The notes beneath the pieces were generated by a model. That model worked only from the letters and a program-made list of their open reading frames with translations, was not told the origin of the DNA and did not search any database. A program made the position numbers and the translations under genes. DNA of 33,565 nt. It comes from a virus. This document shows, one piece after another, positions 24,444 through 33,400 of the stretch (positions are counted from its first letter, which is position 1; every line of letters begins with the position of its first letter). The DNA is taken from the IMG/VR virus record IMGVR_UViG_3300032092_000132, positions 1 through 33,565 of that record; one strand, written 5' to 3'.

Positions 24444-26339
24444 GTGACATTGGAAAGAAATCTAAATCCCGAAGAAGCTCGGAAAGAATTAATCAGCTTG
24501 GTACGCCAAGGGCGCACCATCGCTGATGCCCTAAAGGTTGTTGGTAGAAGCCGAAGCTGGTATGACACTCAACGACGTGAAGCCCCTGGCTTTTCGGCGC
24601 TAATTGACAACGTTCGGTTTAGAACCCAAGACCTCGCACAAGATGCTCGGTCTAACCTATCTGACTTTGCTGAGTTCTCTGAGAAATACCTGGGAGCCAA
24701 AGTTTGGGACCATATGCTAAATGTGGTCGATATGTTGGAAGGTAAAGAGCCCCGCTGGATTGACCCAGCGATGACATACGAAAAAGGGTCGGCGGGTCTG
24801 TCCCGCCTCTTGGTAAATGTTCCACCAAACCACGCCAAGACGATGACCATCACAATTAACTACGTGACCTACCGTATCGTTAAAAATCCGAATATCTCGG
24901 TTATCGTTATTTCTAAAACCCAAGAGCAAGCCAAGAAGTTTCTCTACGCTATCAAGCAAAGACTGACACATCCTCGGTATGCTGACATGCAGGTTGCTTT
25001 TGGACCAGCAGACGGTTACAAAGCTACAGCTGACCAGTGGTCGGCAAATAAGATTTATCTCGGTGGAGACATCCGCGACAACGATGCTAAAGACCCTACG
25101 GTCGAAGCTATCGGTATGGGCGGTCAGGTCTACGGCGCACGTGCTGACCTAATCGTCCTTGATGACGTGGTCACTCTCTCTAATGCGGGAGAGTGGGCAA
25201 AGCAACAGGAATGGATTCGCCAAGAAGTTGCTTCTCGTCTTCCACCAGGTGGCGGACAGCTACTCGTTGTTGGTACACGAGTATCTGCCGTTGACCTCTA
25301 CAAAGAACTGCGTAACCCGCAGCATTACACCGATGGCATATTGCCATGGTCATACTTGTCCATGCCTGCCGTACTTCAGTACGCAGACGACCCAAAGGAT
25401 TGGAAAACTCTTTGGGGTAAGTCAGAACAACCTCTCACTGATGACGATGTCCCAGACGAGAATGGTTATTTTGACCGATGGACTGGACCGCGTTTAACGG
25501 CGGTCCGCAATGAGGCTGGTCCATCAAAGTGGTCTTTGGTTTACCAGAACCTCGATATCGCGGAGAATGCAATCTTCGACCCGCTGTGCGTTAGAGGCGC
25601 AGTAAACGGAATGAGAAAAGCGGGTGCTTTGGTTGCAGGCGCAGCAGGACATCCTGAAAATAGTTCAAACTTTTATCGGGTTATAGGTATCGACCCAGCA
25701 ATGACTGGTGATACTGCAGCTGTCGCTTATGCGGTTGACCGCAGGACACACAAGCGCTATGTCATGGACGTTCACGTCATGAGCAGCCCCACACCTGCAG
25801 CAATCCGTTCGTTGATTAGAGAATGGACAGATGCTTACAAGCCACATACTGTCATAGTTGAGTCAAACGCTTTTCAGCTTTTCTTGACTCAAGATGAGGA
25901 AATCAGAAACTTCCTCTCCACTCGTGGAATTAATTACCGACCACATTACACTGGTAATAATAAGCAAGACCCAGAGTTCGGCGTAGCCTCTCTGGCTCCG
26001 TTATTTGGAACCGTCATTAAGCGAGACGGCAACAATAACAACTTGAAACATGCAGGCGATAACATGATTGAACTGCCTGACTCTTCAAGAAATGAACATA
26101 TTAAAAAGCTAGTAGAACAACTTGTAACCTGGCAACCAGGAGTACAGGGCAAGCGATTAAAGATGGATGCTGTGATGGCACTCTGGTTCTGTGAAATCGT
26201 AGCTCGTGACGTTCTACTTACTTCAGCAAATGTACCGAACTTCCTCAAGAATGAATTCACACCTCAATCTGATATCGAGTCAAGGTACATCGTCAACTTA
26301 GATGACTTAGCTGCAGCGCAGCGAATAGCGAGATTGTGA
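24444..26339 (+). CDS. terL: Terminase large subunit
   Basis: A 631-residue protein. An N-terminal HTH-like part (TIADALKVVGRSRSWYDTQR) is followed by the ATPase domain with VNVPPNHAKTMTITINY (Walker-A-like, about residues 124-140), IVISKTQEQAKKFLYAIKQR (motif Q/C area) and DLIVLDDVV as the Walker B with catalytic acid. The C-terminal nuclease has VIGIDPAMTGDTAAVAYAVD, then VIVESNAFQ and KMDAVMALWFCEIV. This is the motor that cuts and packages concatemeric DNA into the portal. The start is GTG 24444 if leaderless or TTG 24450 by ribosome binding site. No small terminase gene is seen upstream. The portal gene follows after 4 nt. Confidence 0.93.
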   Translation: MTLERNLNPEEARKELISLVRQGRTIADALKVVGRSRSWYDTQRREAPGFSALIDNVRFRTQDLAQDARSNLSDFAEFSEKYLGAKVWDHMLNVVDMLEGKEPRWIDPAMTYEKGSAGLSRLLVNVPPNHAKTMTITINYVTYRIVKNPNISVIVISKTQEQAKKFLYAIKQRLTHPRYADMQVAFGPADGYKATADQWSANKIYLGGDIRDNDAKDPTVEAIGMGGQVYGARADLIVLDDVVTLSNAGEWAKQQEWIRQEVASRLPPGGGQLLVVGTRVSAVDLYKELRNPQHYTDGILPWSYLSMPAVLQYADDPKDWKTLWGKSEQPLTDDDVPDENGYFDRWTGPRLTAVRNEAGPSKWSLVYQNLDIAENAIFDPLCVRGAVNGMRKAGALVAGAAGHPENSSNFYRVIGIDPAMTGDTAAVAYAVDRRTHKRYVMDVHVMSSPTPAAIRSLIREWTDAYKPHTVIVESNAFQLFLTQDEEIRNFLSTRGINYRPHYTGNNKQDPEFGVASLAPLFGTVIKRDGNNNNLKHAGDNMIELPDSSRNEHIKKLVEQLVTWQPGVQGKRLKMDAVMALWFCEIVARDVLLTSANVPNFLKNEFTPQSDIESRYIVNLDDLAAAQRIARL

Positions 26340-26343
26340 ATCG

Positions 26344-28113
26344 ATGAAAGAACTTGTACAAGCATTCGAGCAATTAAAAACTCGAAACTCCGAGCGCGAT
26401 AAGCGCATGCGCGAGGTTGCCTTGGTTCGTGCTGGTCAAGCAGACCAGGTATTCAAAGGCTTGTTCCCAGAGGGAACATGGTCACGACCAATCATTGCTA
26501 ACCTCATTGACGTTGTAGCTCGTGATGTATCTGAGCAAGCTGGTGTTCTACCTACCATTACTGCTGCTGGCGATTCATCATTAGATGATAACCAGCGTAC
26601 CAAGGCTGACAAGAGAACAAAGATTGCTAACTATTACGTAGCATCCTCACGTCTAGGTACGGAACTACTGCGTGGCGCAGACCAGTTGGGTACATACGGA
26701 TTCTGTGTATTCCGTATTGAACCTAACTTCAAAGAAAAAAGACCGCATATCCATGTAGAAAACTCTATGGGTGCGTACTATGACGTTGATAGATTTGGTG
26801 AAGTCCAAGTTTATGCACGTTCTTATTATCGTAAAGCTGGAGATTTAGCAGCACATTTCCCAGAACACGCAGATGCTATCTTGCAAACAGGTGCATTTTC
26901 ACGTGGCGATACCAATGACCTTCTTGAAGTAGTCCGATGGACTGACAAGAAGCAGACAGTTATGTTTATTCCATCACGTGGGGGAACCGTCCTTGCACAG
27001 ACACCAAACAAAATCGGTCGTGTACCAGTTGCGATTGCTCAACGCCCTTCGCTCGACGGCGAAGTTCGCGGGTCATTCGACGATGTTCTGCCAGTGTATG
27101 CAGCAAAAGCACGTCTTGCGTTGCTTACTATGGAGGCTGTTCAAAAATCTGTTGAAGCTCCTCTGGCTCTTCCCACCGATGTTACTCAACTATCTGTTGG
27201 TCCTGATAGTGTCATCCGTTCGAACAGTCCTGAGAAGATTCGTCGTATTAATCTTGACGTTCCTCAGTTTGCTTTCGCGGAGAACAATGTTTTAGCAGAT
27301 GAAATGAAGCTAGGCACTCGCTTTCCTCAAGCTCGTGCTGGGCAAGCCGAAGGTTCTATCGTTACAGGTCAAGGTGTTAAGGCACTTATGGCAGGTTTCG
27401 ACTCACAGATTAAGGTTATTCAGTCTGTACTTGGAGAAGCCATTGGTCAGGCTCTCTCAATTGCTTTCGCAATCGACCAAGCATATTTTAATGATGTCAC
27501 TCGTGAGGTATCTGCCACAGCAAACGGCGTACCTTACAAGTTAAAGTACAAGCCAGCAGTTGATATTAACGGTAACTACGGAGTTACAGTTGAATATGGA
27601 CTAATGGCAGGGCTAGACCCTAACCGAGCCCTCGTCTGGGGACTACAGGCTCGTGGTGACAAGCTTATTTCACGTGGCATGCTACGTAGAAACCTACCGA
27701 TTTCGCTCAATGCTGGAGAAGAAGAGCGAGCAATCGACATTGAAGAGATGCGTGACTCATTAAAAGGTTCAATCGCATCACTTGCCCAAGCAATTCCTCA
27801 AATGGTAATGCAAGGTCAAGACCCAATGCAGATTGTTGAAAAAATGGCTGCAGTTATTGATGAACGTAAGAAAGGCACACCGCTAGAAGATGCGGTTGCT
27901 AAAGCGTTCAAGCCAGAACCAGCACCAAAGCAACCTGAAATGCAACCAGGAATGCCAGGAGAACCAGCGCCAGAAGAAATGGGCGCAGAGATGGGTGGCG
28001 AATTGCCACAAGCTCCACAAGGTAGACCAGCAATGCAAGAACTTCTTGCAGGTCTTACAGGTTCAGGCAATCCAGTTCTATCAGGTCGCGTAACTCGTCA
28101 AATACCAGCATAA
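26344..28113 (+). CDS. Portal protein
   Basis: A 589-residue protein starting at ATG 26344, 4 nt after terminase. It has FKGLFPEGTWSRPIIANLID, VVARDVSEQAG, then GADQLGTYGFCVFRIEPNF and GAYYDVDRFGEVQVYARSYY, and a stem/crown region with PQARAGQAEGSIVTGQGVKA and SQIKVIQSVLGEAIGQAL. This pattern of clip, stem and wing with GQA-GSIVTGQ fits actinophage and aquatic phage portals. The C-terminal 90 residues are Pro/Met/Gln-rich (EMQPGMPGEPAPEEMGAEMG), disordered. Portal dodecamers form the DNA channel and dock terminase. Confidence 0.85.
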   Translation: MKELVQAFEQLKTRNSERDKRMREVALVRAGQADQVFKGLFPEGTWSRPIIANLIDVVARDVSEQAGVLPTITAAGDSSLDDNQRTKADKRTKIANYYVASSRLGTELLRGADQLGTYGFCVFRIEPNFKEKRPHIHVENSMGAYYDVDRFGEVQVYARSYYRKAGDLAAHFPEHADAILQTGAFSRGDTNDLLEVVRWTDKKQTVMFIPSRGGTVLAQTPNKIGRVPVAIAQRPSLDGEVRGSFDDVLPVYAAKARLALLTMEAVQKSVEAPLALPTDVTQLSVGPDSVIRSNSPEKIRRINLDVPQFAFAENNVLADEMKLGTRFPQARAGQAEGSIVTGQGVKALMAGFDSQIKVIQSVLGEAIGQALSIAFAIDQAYFNDVTREVSATANGVPYKLKYKPAVDINGNYGVTVEYGLMAGLDPNRALVWGLQARGDKLISRGMLRRNLPISLNAGEEERAIDIEEMRDSLKGSIASLAQAIPQMVMQGQDPMQIVEKMAAVIDERKKGTPLEDAVAKAFKPEPAPKQPEMQPGMPGEPAPEEMGAEMGGELPQAPQGRPAMQELLAGLTGSGNPVLSGRVTRQIPA

Positions 28114-28127
28114 CTAAGGAGAAACAA

Positions 28128-28277
28128 ATGTTCGGAAAGCAAGGAAAGCCAGCTAAGGCTCCAGTAGGTTCACCAATCATGGGTAAGAAGCCTGCAGGCA
28201 AGGGTGTCGGAATGGGTCAGGTTCAACAGGGAACCACACCAAAGGGCATCAAGGGTAACAAGAACAAGCTTAAGTAA
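28128..28277 (+). CDS. Small basic glycine/lysine-rich protein, 49 residues
   Basis: ATG 28128 follows AAGGAGAAACAA, a strong ribosome binding site, and the frame ends at TAA 28275-28277. The product is MFGKQGKPAKAPVGSPIMGK, KPAGKGVGMGQVQQGTTPKG and IKGNKNKLK: highly basic, with no acidic residue at all. It is probably disordered and nucleic-acid-binding. It sits between the portal and the long LysM protein, matching the basic small proteins at the left end (65-939). Confidence 0.65.
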   Translation: MFGKQGKPAKAPVGSPIMGKKPAGKGVGMGQVQQGTTPKGIKGNKNKLK

Positions 28278-28296
28278 TACTTAACGTCTTTAAGTA
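28278..28296 (+). other. Intergenic stem-loop with alternative pairing
   Basis: TACTTAA and TTAAGTA form a 7-bp stem with loop CGTCT (28278-28296). Just upstream, TTAAGT in the gene end (28270-28275) can pair instead with ACTTAA, so three arms compete. There is no T tract, so it is not a terminator; a processing site or translation control for the next gene is possible. Confidence 0.4.
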
Positions 28297-28306
28297 AAGG
28301 ATAAAC

Positions 28307-29908
28307 ATGGCAGCCAAAAAAGGCAAGACCAATCGAAAGTATCGGCAGGCAAAGCAGGCTGCCAAACCTGCTGCTAAGGCAGCATTCTCTGGCAAGAAGC
28401 AAGCTTCTCGTAAAGACCCAAAGATTAAAATCAGTGCTGAAGATAAGATGGCACTAAAGGATATGAAGGATACTGCTAAAGCAGACCTTGGCAAGAATGC
28501 TTACCTCAGCAGAGCTGAATATGAAGCAAATCAGGCTAAGGCACGTGAAGCATTCCGCGAACGTATGCGTACCGAATTCGGTGAGTACGGCGGAAAGAAA
28601 GCTTCAGCAGCCGAAGCAGCAATGAAGGACACTAAAGCAGGCGGTAAGAAAACAAAGCCAAAGGCGAAAGCACCTGCTGCTAAACCATCTACTATTTCCA
28701 CTAAAGGTCCATCTCTTGTGGAAAACGGTAAGGTTGTTTCTGAGCTTCGTGCTAAAGAAATTATGTCAGGGTCAGGAGAAAAACCATCTGTAAAGAAGAA
28801 GGCAGTAACAAAGAAGAAGGCTGCTGTAAAGAAAGCAGCATCATCGAAGCCATCTGCTCCTGCGACTTCGAAGTCTGCCACTGTGGCAGAGCCAGCAACC
28901 AAGCCAGCTACTAAGAAACCATCAGTTAAGAAGAAGGCTGCAAGCAAGCCTTCAACCAAAAAAGCAGCTTCTGTTGCACGTCCAACTGATGCATCTCTTA
29001 CCAAGATGGAAGATGATTATCTAAAGAAGACACAAGAAAAGCTAATCAAAGAAGGAAAGCTTTCTGGGTCTAAGGAATTAGTTCTTCGTCCAAAGGGTGA
29101 AGTTGTTAGCACACGTACAGGTACAGTTGCAACAACTACATCACCAGTAAGACCAATTCCTGGCAGCGATACCGTTGTCAAGAAGGGTGGCAAGCTTAAG
29201 AAGCTTGGAAAGTTTGGTTTATATTCTGGAATACTTGCTGCAGGTTTTGGCGCAAAGGACATGGTTGAAGGGTCTAAGCGTAAAGCTCAGGCTGAAGCAG
29301 ATTTGTTCTACGCTCAAAAGGGACGTAACCGCAATGTTGGAGAGCGCGTAGCAGATGTAGCTACAAAGTCATTGCCAACTTCTGCAAAGCAACTTGCTAA
29401 GTATTTTTCAATGGGTCTTGTCGGCGAAGATGTTTCAACTGCTGCAACAAAAGCAGAAAAGAAACTTGCTCAATACAAGCAAAAGAAAACCGCTGCAGCC
29501 AATAAGGGATTACGTTATGGTCCTAATGGCGAAAGCCTTGTTCCAGGAACAGATGCTTACAAGAAGGGTTCCAAGACTCGTCCAGTAATTAAAGACGGCA
29601 AAGTCGTGGGCGGAACTTCTGGTGCAAAAGGTGGAGCAACTGGCGGAACATCTGGCGGAACATCTGGCGGTGCATCTGGCAGTAAGTCAGGTGGTGCAAC
29701 TCCAGGTGCTGGTGGTTCAACAATCACAGCAAAACCAGGCAGCACATACATAGTTAAATCAGGTGACACACTTAGCGCAATTGCTAAAGCATCTGGCGTA
29801 TCTCTTTCAGAGATTCGTAAAGCAAATAAGAAGTTTGCGACCAATCCTAAGTACAAGCAAGGCAACATGATTTGGTCAGGAACTAAGGTAAACATTCCAA
29901 AGAAGTAG
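28307..29908 (+). CDS. Lysine/alanine-rich virion-region protein with C-terminal LysM domain
   Basis: A 533-residue protein. Residues 1-250 are dominated by Lys, Ala, Pro and Ser in histone-like patterns (KKKAVTKKKAAVKKAASSKP, KPSVKKKAASKPSTKKAASV), with short folded-looking stretches (AEYEANQAKAREAFRERMRT). Residues about 290-400 are mixed, with a hydrophobic FGLYSGILAAGFGAKDM segment. Residues 440-475 are a Gly/Ser/Thr linker. The last about 50 residues are a LysM domain: STYIVKSGDTLSAIAKASGV, SLSEIRKANKKF, IWSGTKVNIPKK. LysM binds N-acetylglucosamine in peptidoglycan. Placement among portal and large virion genes suggests a protein that is packaged with DNA and touches the wall during entry. 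The LysM match is clear, the packaging idea is inference. Confidence 0.78.
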   Translation: MAAKKGKTNRKYRQAKQAAKPAAKAAFSGKKQASRKDPKIKISAEDKMALKDMKDTAKADLGKNAYLSRAEYEANQAKAREAFRERMRTEFGEYGGKKASAAEAAMKDTKAGGKKTKPKAKAPAAKPSTISTKGPSLVENGKVVSELRAKEIMSGSGEKPSVKKKAVTKKKAAVKKAASSKPSAPATSKSATVAEPATKPATKKPSVKKKAASKPSTKKAASVARPTDASLTKMEDDYLKKTQEKLIKEGKLSGSKELVLRPKGEVVSTRTGTVATTTSPVRPIPGSDTVVKKGGKLKKLGKFGLYSGILAAGFGAKDMVEGSKRKAQAEADLFYAQKGRNRNVGERVADVATKSLPTSAKQLAKYFSMGLVGEDVSTAATKAEKKLAQYKQKKTAAANKGLRYGPNGESLVPGTDAYKKGSKTRPVIKDGKVVGGTSGAKGGATGGTSGGTSGGASGSKSGGATPGAGGSTITAKPGSTYIVKSGDTLSAIAKASGVSLSEIRKANKKFATNPKYKQGNMIWSGTKVNIPKK

Positions 29909-29916
29909 GGTAAACA

Positions 29917-30312
29917 ATGTCAATGATGCAGCCTTCGGGTCCAGGTAAGTTCTCAAAGAGAACTGACCGTCAGGCTCCAAAGCAACTTCCAAATGCTGCT
30001 TATGGTGAGCAAAAGCAATTCCAGGCAGAACAAGCAGGCGCACCAATGGCTAAAGCACCTAACCCAATGGCAGATGTTGTTCCATTAACTGCGCCAACAC
30101 GTAGACCAGATGAACCTGTTACAGCAGGTGTTGATGCTGGTCCAGGTCCAGGTAGTGAAATCTTGGGTCTTAAAACACCAACAGATGTTACGTTAGAAGA
30201 CCTTAGCAAGTTATCTCGCTACATGCCATTAATGATGGAGTATGCAGATTCACCACAATCAAGTGGAACAATGAAAGCGTTTGTAAAGTATCTGAGGAGC
30301 CAGACAGGATGA
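29917..30312 (+). CDS. Hypothetical proline-rich virion-region protein, 131 residues
   Basis: ATG 29917 follows GTAGGGTAAAC. The protein is Pro/Gln/Ala-rich and probably disordered for its first 90 residues (QPSGPGKFSKRTDRQAPKQL, GAPMAKAPNPMADVVPL, DAGPGPGSEILGLKTPTDVT). The C-terminal 40 residues look folded (LEDLSKLSRYMPLMMEYADS, MKAFVKYLRSQTG). Scaffold-like or linker-like composition. ATGA overlap joins it to the next gene. Confidence 0.6.
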   Translation: MSMMQPSGPGKFSKRTDRQAPKQLPNAAYGEQKQFQAEQAGAPMAKAPNPMADVVPLTAPTRRPDEPVTAGVDAGPGPGSEILGLKTPTDVTLEDLSKLSRYMPLMMEYADSPQSSGTMKAFVKYLRSQTG

Positions 30313-30488
30313 AGATTCTCAAGAAGTTCGAAGAGAACCTTGAGTACCTTGGATTTGATTTAGCTCCTGTCGCTTGGGATATAGCAAAGATGAAGTTTGA
30401 TTCTGACGATGACCGCTTAGCTTTGCTAGAGGAATTAACAACAACGAAGGAGGCTGAGCCAGTTGTCAATGACGGAATGGTGGAATGA
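30309..30488 (+). CDS. Small acidic helical protein, 59 residues
   Basis: ATG 30309 overlaps the previous stop (ATGA). The product MKILKKFEENLEYLGFDLAP, VAWDIAKMKFDSDDDRLALL and EELTTTKEAEPVVNDGMVE is acidic and helical. An AAGGAGG within its 3' part (30447-30453) is the ribosome binding site for the large gene beginning at 30463, so the two genes overlap by 26 nt. Unknown function. Confidence 0.6.
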   Translation: MKILKKFEENLEYLGFDLAPVAWDIAKMKFDSDDDRLALLEELTTTKEAEPVVNDGMVE

Positions 30489-33400
30489 CCCACGTTATAC
30501 TGACCAGCCTACTTCGACTCCTCCATCAAAAGTAGATGGGTTTAAGAAGAATCAATTCGACAATACCAAGGTCGGAAAGATTGAGGAAGCAGTTGTTCCT
30601 AAAGTTATGGGAGCAATTGAATCTGCACAAAAAAGTAAGTTTGGATTTATAGTCAATCCAGCAATGCGTGTTCTTGAATACTTTGGTGAAAATGTTGTAC
30701 AGCCAATTACTCAAGGCGTATCTACTGGTCTGCTTACAGCAGAAGCTGCTCGCCAAAAGAAGGGCAGCAACATTGTAGAAAACTTTAGGTTTGCAAAAAA
30801 GCAGGCTAAAAAAGTTTCTATGGGACAGGCGTTGGCTACAACTGCAACACGTGCCATCGCACCTGTAGTTGGTTCATTTACTAACCCTACATTTCTTGAA
30901 GAAGATTTCAATGTATTTGATGATAAGCAACGCGACAAAGCATTCCGTGATGAATGGTTTGGTGTGTTCGCATCTGGTGGCACTGACCTAGCGCTTGCAA
31001 TGCTTGGTACTAAAGGTGCTGGCACTGTTGTTCGTGCAGGTGCGAAAAAGGTAGTTGGACCAAAAAAGATTGTAACTGGTCAAGACATGAACCAGTTCCG
31101 CAATAACCTTAACAACATTGTTAATGAGGTAGAGGCTGGCGTAGTTGCGGAAGCACGTACACGTACAGGTCTTAGCGTTCTTGTAGATGATGCAGTAGAG
31201 ACACGCGACGTGTCCAAGCTTGCTGCAAACCCGCTTATTAGCGAAACATCTAACCCATACCGTACAGCAACAATCGTTTCACGATTAGATAACCACCGCG
31301 ATGTAGCAGATTATCTGCTAGCAGAACGCGGTGATGCTGCTGCATTCAATCGATTCTTTGCTAAGAATCCACTTGATGCAGACCACATTGATGACTATGG
31401 GTTTGACAAGACAACACCTATTACAGATTTTGCTGACATTGGCAAAGACATGCTGTCACCAAAATTGGAAACTCGCTTTCAGCGAGTCATAGATGCAAAG
31501 AAAGCATCAGACCCACAATTTGCTAGAGCTCTTGAAGAGTTCGCAAGTAACGTGCCACGTGGCGTTGGCGTTGAATCATGGCAGCCAGGACGATTTGCTG
31601 CGCTTGAATCAGTTGGTCTAGCCAAAAAGAAGCTTGCTATCCAAGCACAGTTTGGTGACTTAAAGTTATTTGGTGATGATGGTTCCAGCAATTGGAAAAC
31701 CGAAGTTTATCAAAGCAAGCCTTACGACCGTGTAATCCGTACAATTGCATGGGTTGGCTCAGGTCGCCCACAAGGTCATATTAATATTTCTAACCCACGT
31801 AAGTTCGAAGCATCAAGCGATTTGTTATCAGACCTCAACCGTCTTCAATTCCTTAGCGGAGCCGAAGGCGCTAAGTTTAAGCGACGTATGGTTGAGCAGT
31901 TCCTTAACGCACAAGATGACACACAACGTGCTATTGCACTTGGTCGCATCGAAGAACAGGTAATGGTTCGTCTTGCTAAGGCGTACGGCATTGTAGATAT
32001 GCAGGACATTCGTTCTGCATCTGATGCTGTAAAAGAAATTACTCGCTGGCGTTCAAAGACTGCAGAGAATCGTGCGACCATCAAGCAGTACGCTGCTAAG
32101 AATGGTTGGGTTCCTGGCGAAGATGGTTCAATCAACGTACAGAACTTTATCTCTGTAGCCAACGAAGCACAGACAATTCCTATGCTGGACTTCCGCAAGC
32201 TTGAGGTCGAAGTAATCTTCAACGCTCGCCGTATGGGTGGCAAAGCAACTAAAGTTACTGATGCTCAGTATTACGGAGCACGTGTATCTAAAGCGTTTAT
32301 GAATACAGGTCAATTGCTTGACCTTGCCAATATGGTGTTTAGCAATTTGAACTTGATTCGCCTTGCTTACATTCCTAAGAACTCTATCGTAGACCCTATG
32401 GCTCGTGCCAGCATGGCACTTGAGTCAATGGAATTGATTCGCAACGGCGCACCAGCGTTGGACAATATTGTTTACAATTCAAGTCTTAGCAGAGAATCAT
32501 TAAAAAGATTTATTCCAGGTACTCCAGCAGCACAGGCTCGCAAGCGAGCTAAAGATGCTAGGTTCCAAGTTGAACGCTACCAAGCCGAGATTGAACCAAA
32601 AATTGCTGCATGGGAAAAAGCACAAGATACAGAAGCTGTTGCACGTAAAGCGCTTACAGCTGCTGCAAAGCAGCGTGAATCTGCACTTAAGGTAGCAGCA
32701 CGTAAGCAGGGTGACCCAGATGCACAAGCTGCAGTACATGCAGCAGATGATGCATTATTCGAGGCGCGTACCGCTTTGGCTAACGCAGAAGCAGAACTTG
32801 GTCGCGCAGCAGATTTGCTTAACGGATATGCCAAACTTATTCAAAAGCAGCGCAGAGATTGGGTTGACTTTGAAACAACAAAGCAAACTCGCAAAGCTGG
32901 CAAGAAGAGTCTTGGAAAAGATAAAGAAGTTATCGTAAGTGCGAGTGGTAGAAAATACACAATTGATGGTCTTGCAGACCCTAACGTGCGTGGTGTTAAC
33001 GCATACATGGCAGAGGTTGACTCAGCACAAAACTTCTATTCAACTGCTATGCAGTCAGAAATTTCTCGCAGGCTTCAGGCAGACGGAACACGTTTTGTAA
33101 AGATTGACCGTAGAGACAGAGCAGAGTACATGAATGCTTTGGCTCATATTGCTAACCGACAGATTCGCAACGAAATCAATATGCCTATCGGCATGATGAT
33201 GCGTGGAGATTCACCAGCAGATATTCTCAAGTGGCTTTATTCGCCAGCTGGCAAGGAATACCGTCTACGTATGCAGTCACGATTTGGTAAGGAAATGACC
33301 AAAGATGACTTTGCTGCATGGATTACACAGACAAGCGACAAGCTTGTCAAGATGTATCCAGACCCAGACCTACGCAAAATTATCTTGCAGCGCAACGTAA

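Noticed and set aside
28531-29895. Antisense frames opposite the Lys/Ala-rich protein, rich in Phe/Ala/Leu/Pro
   Set aside because: Expected from AAG/GCA-rich codons read backwards; no ribosome binding sites.
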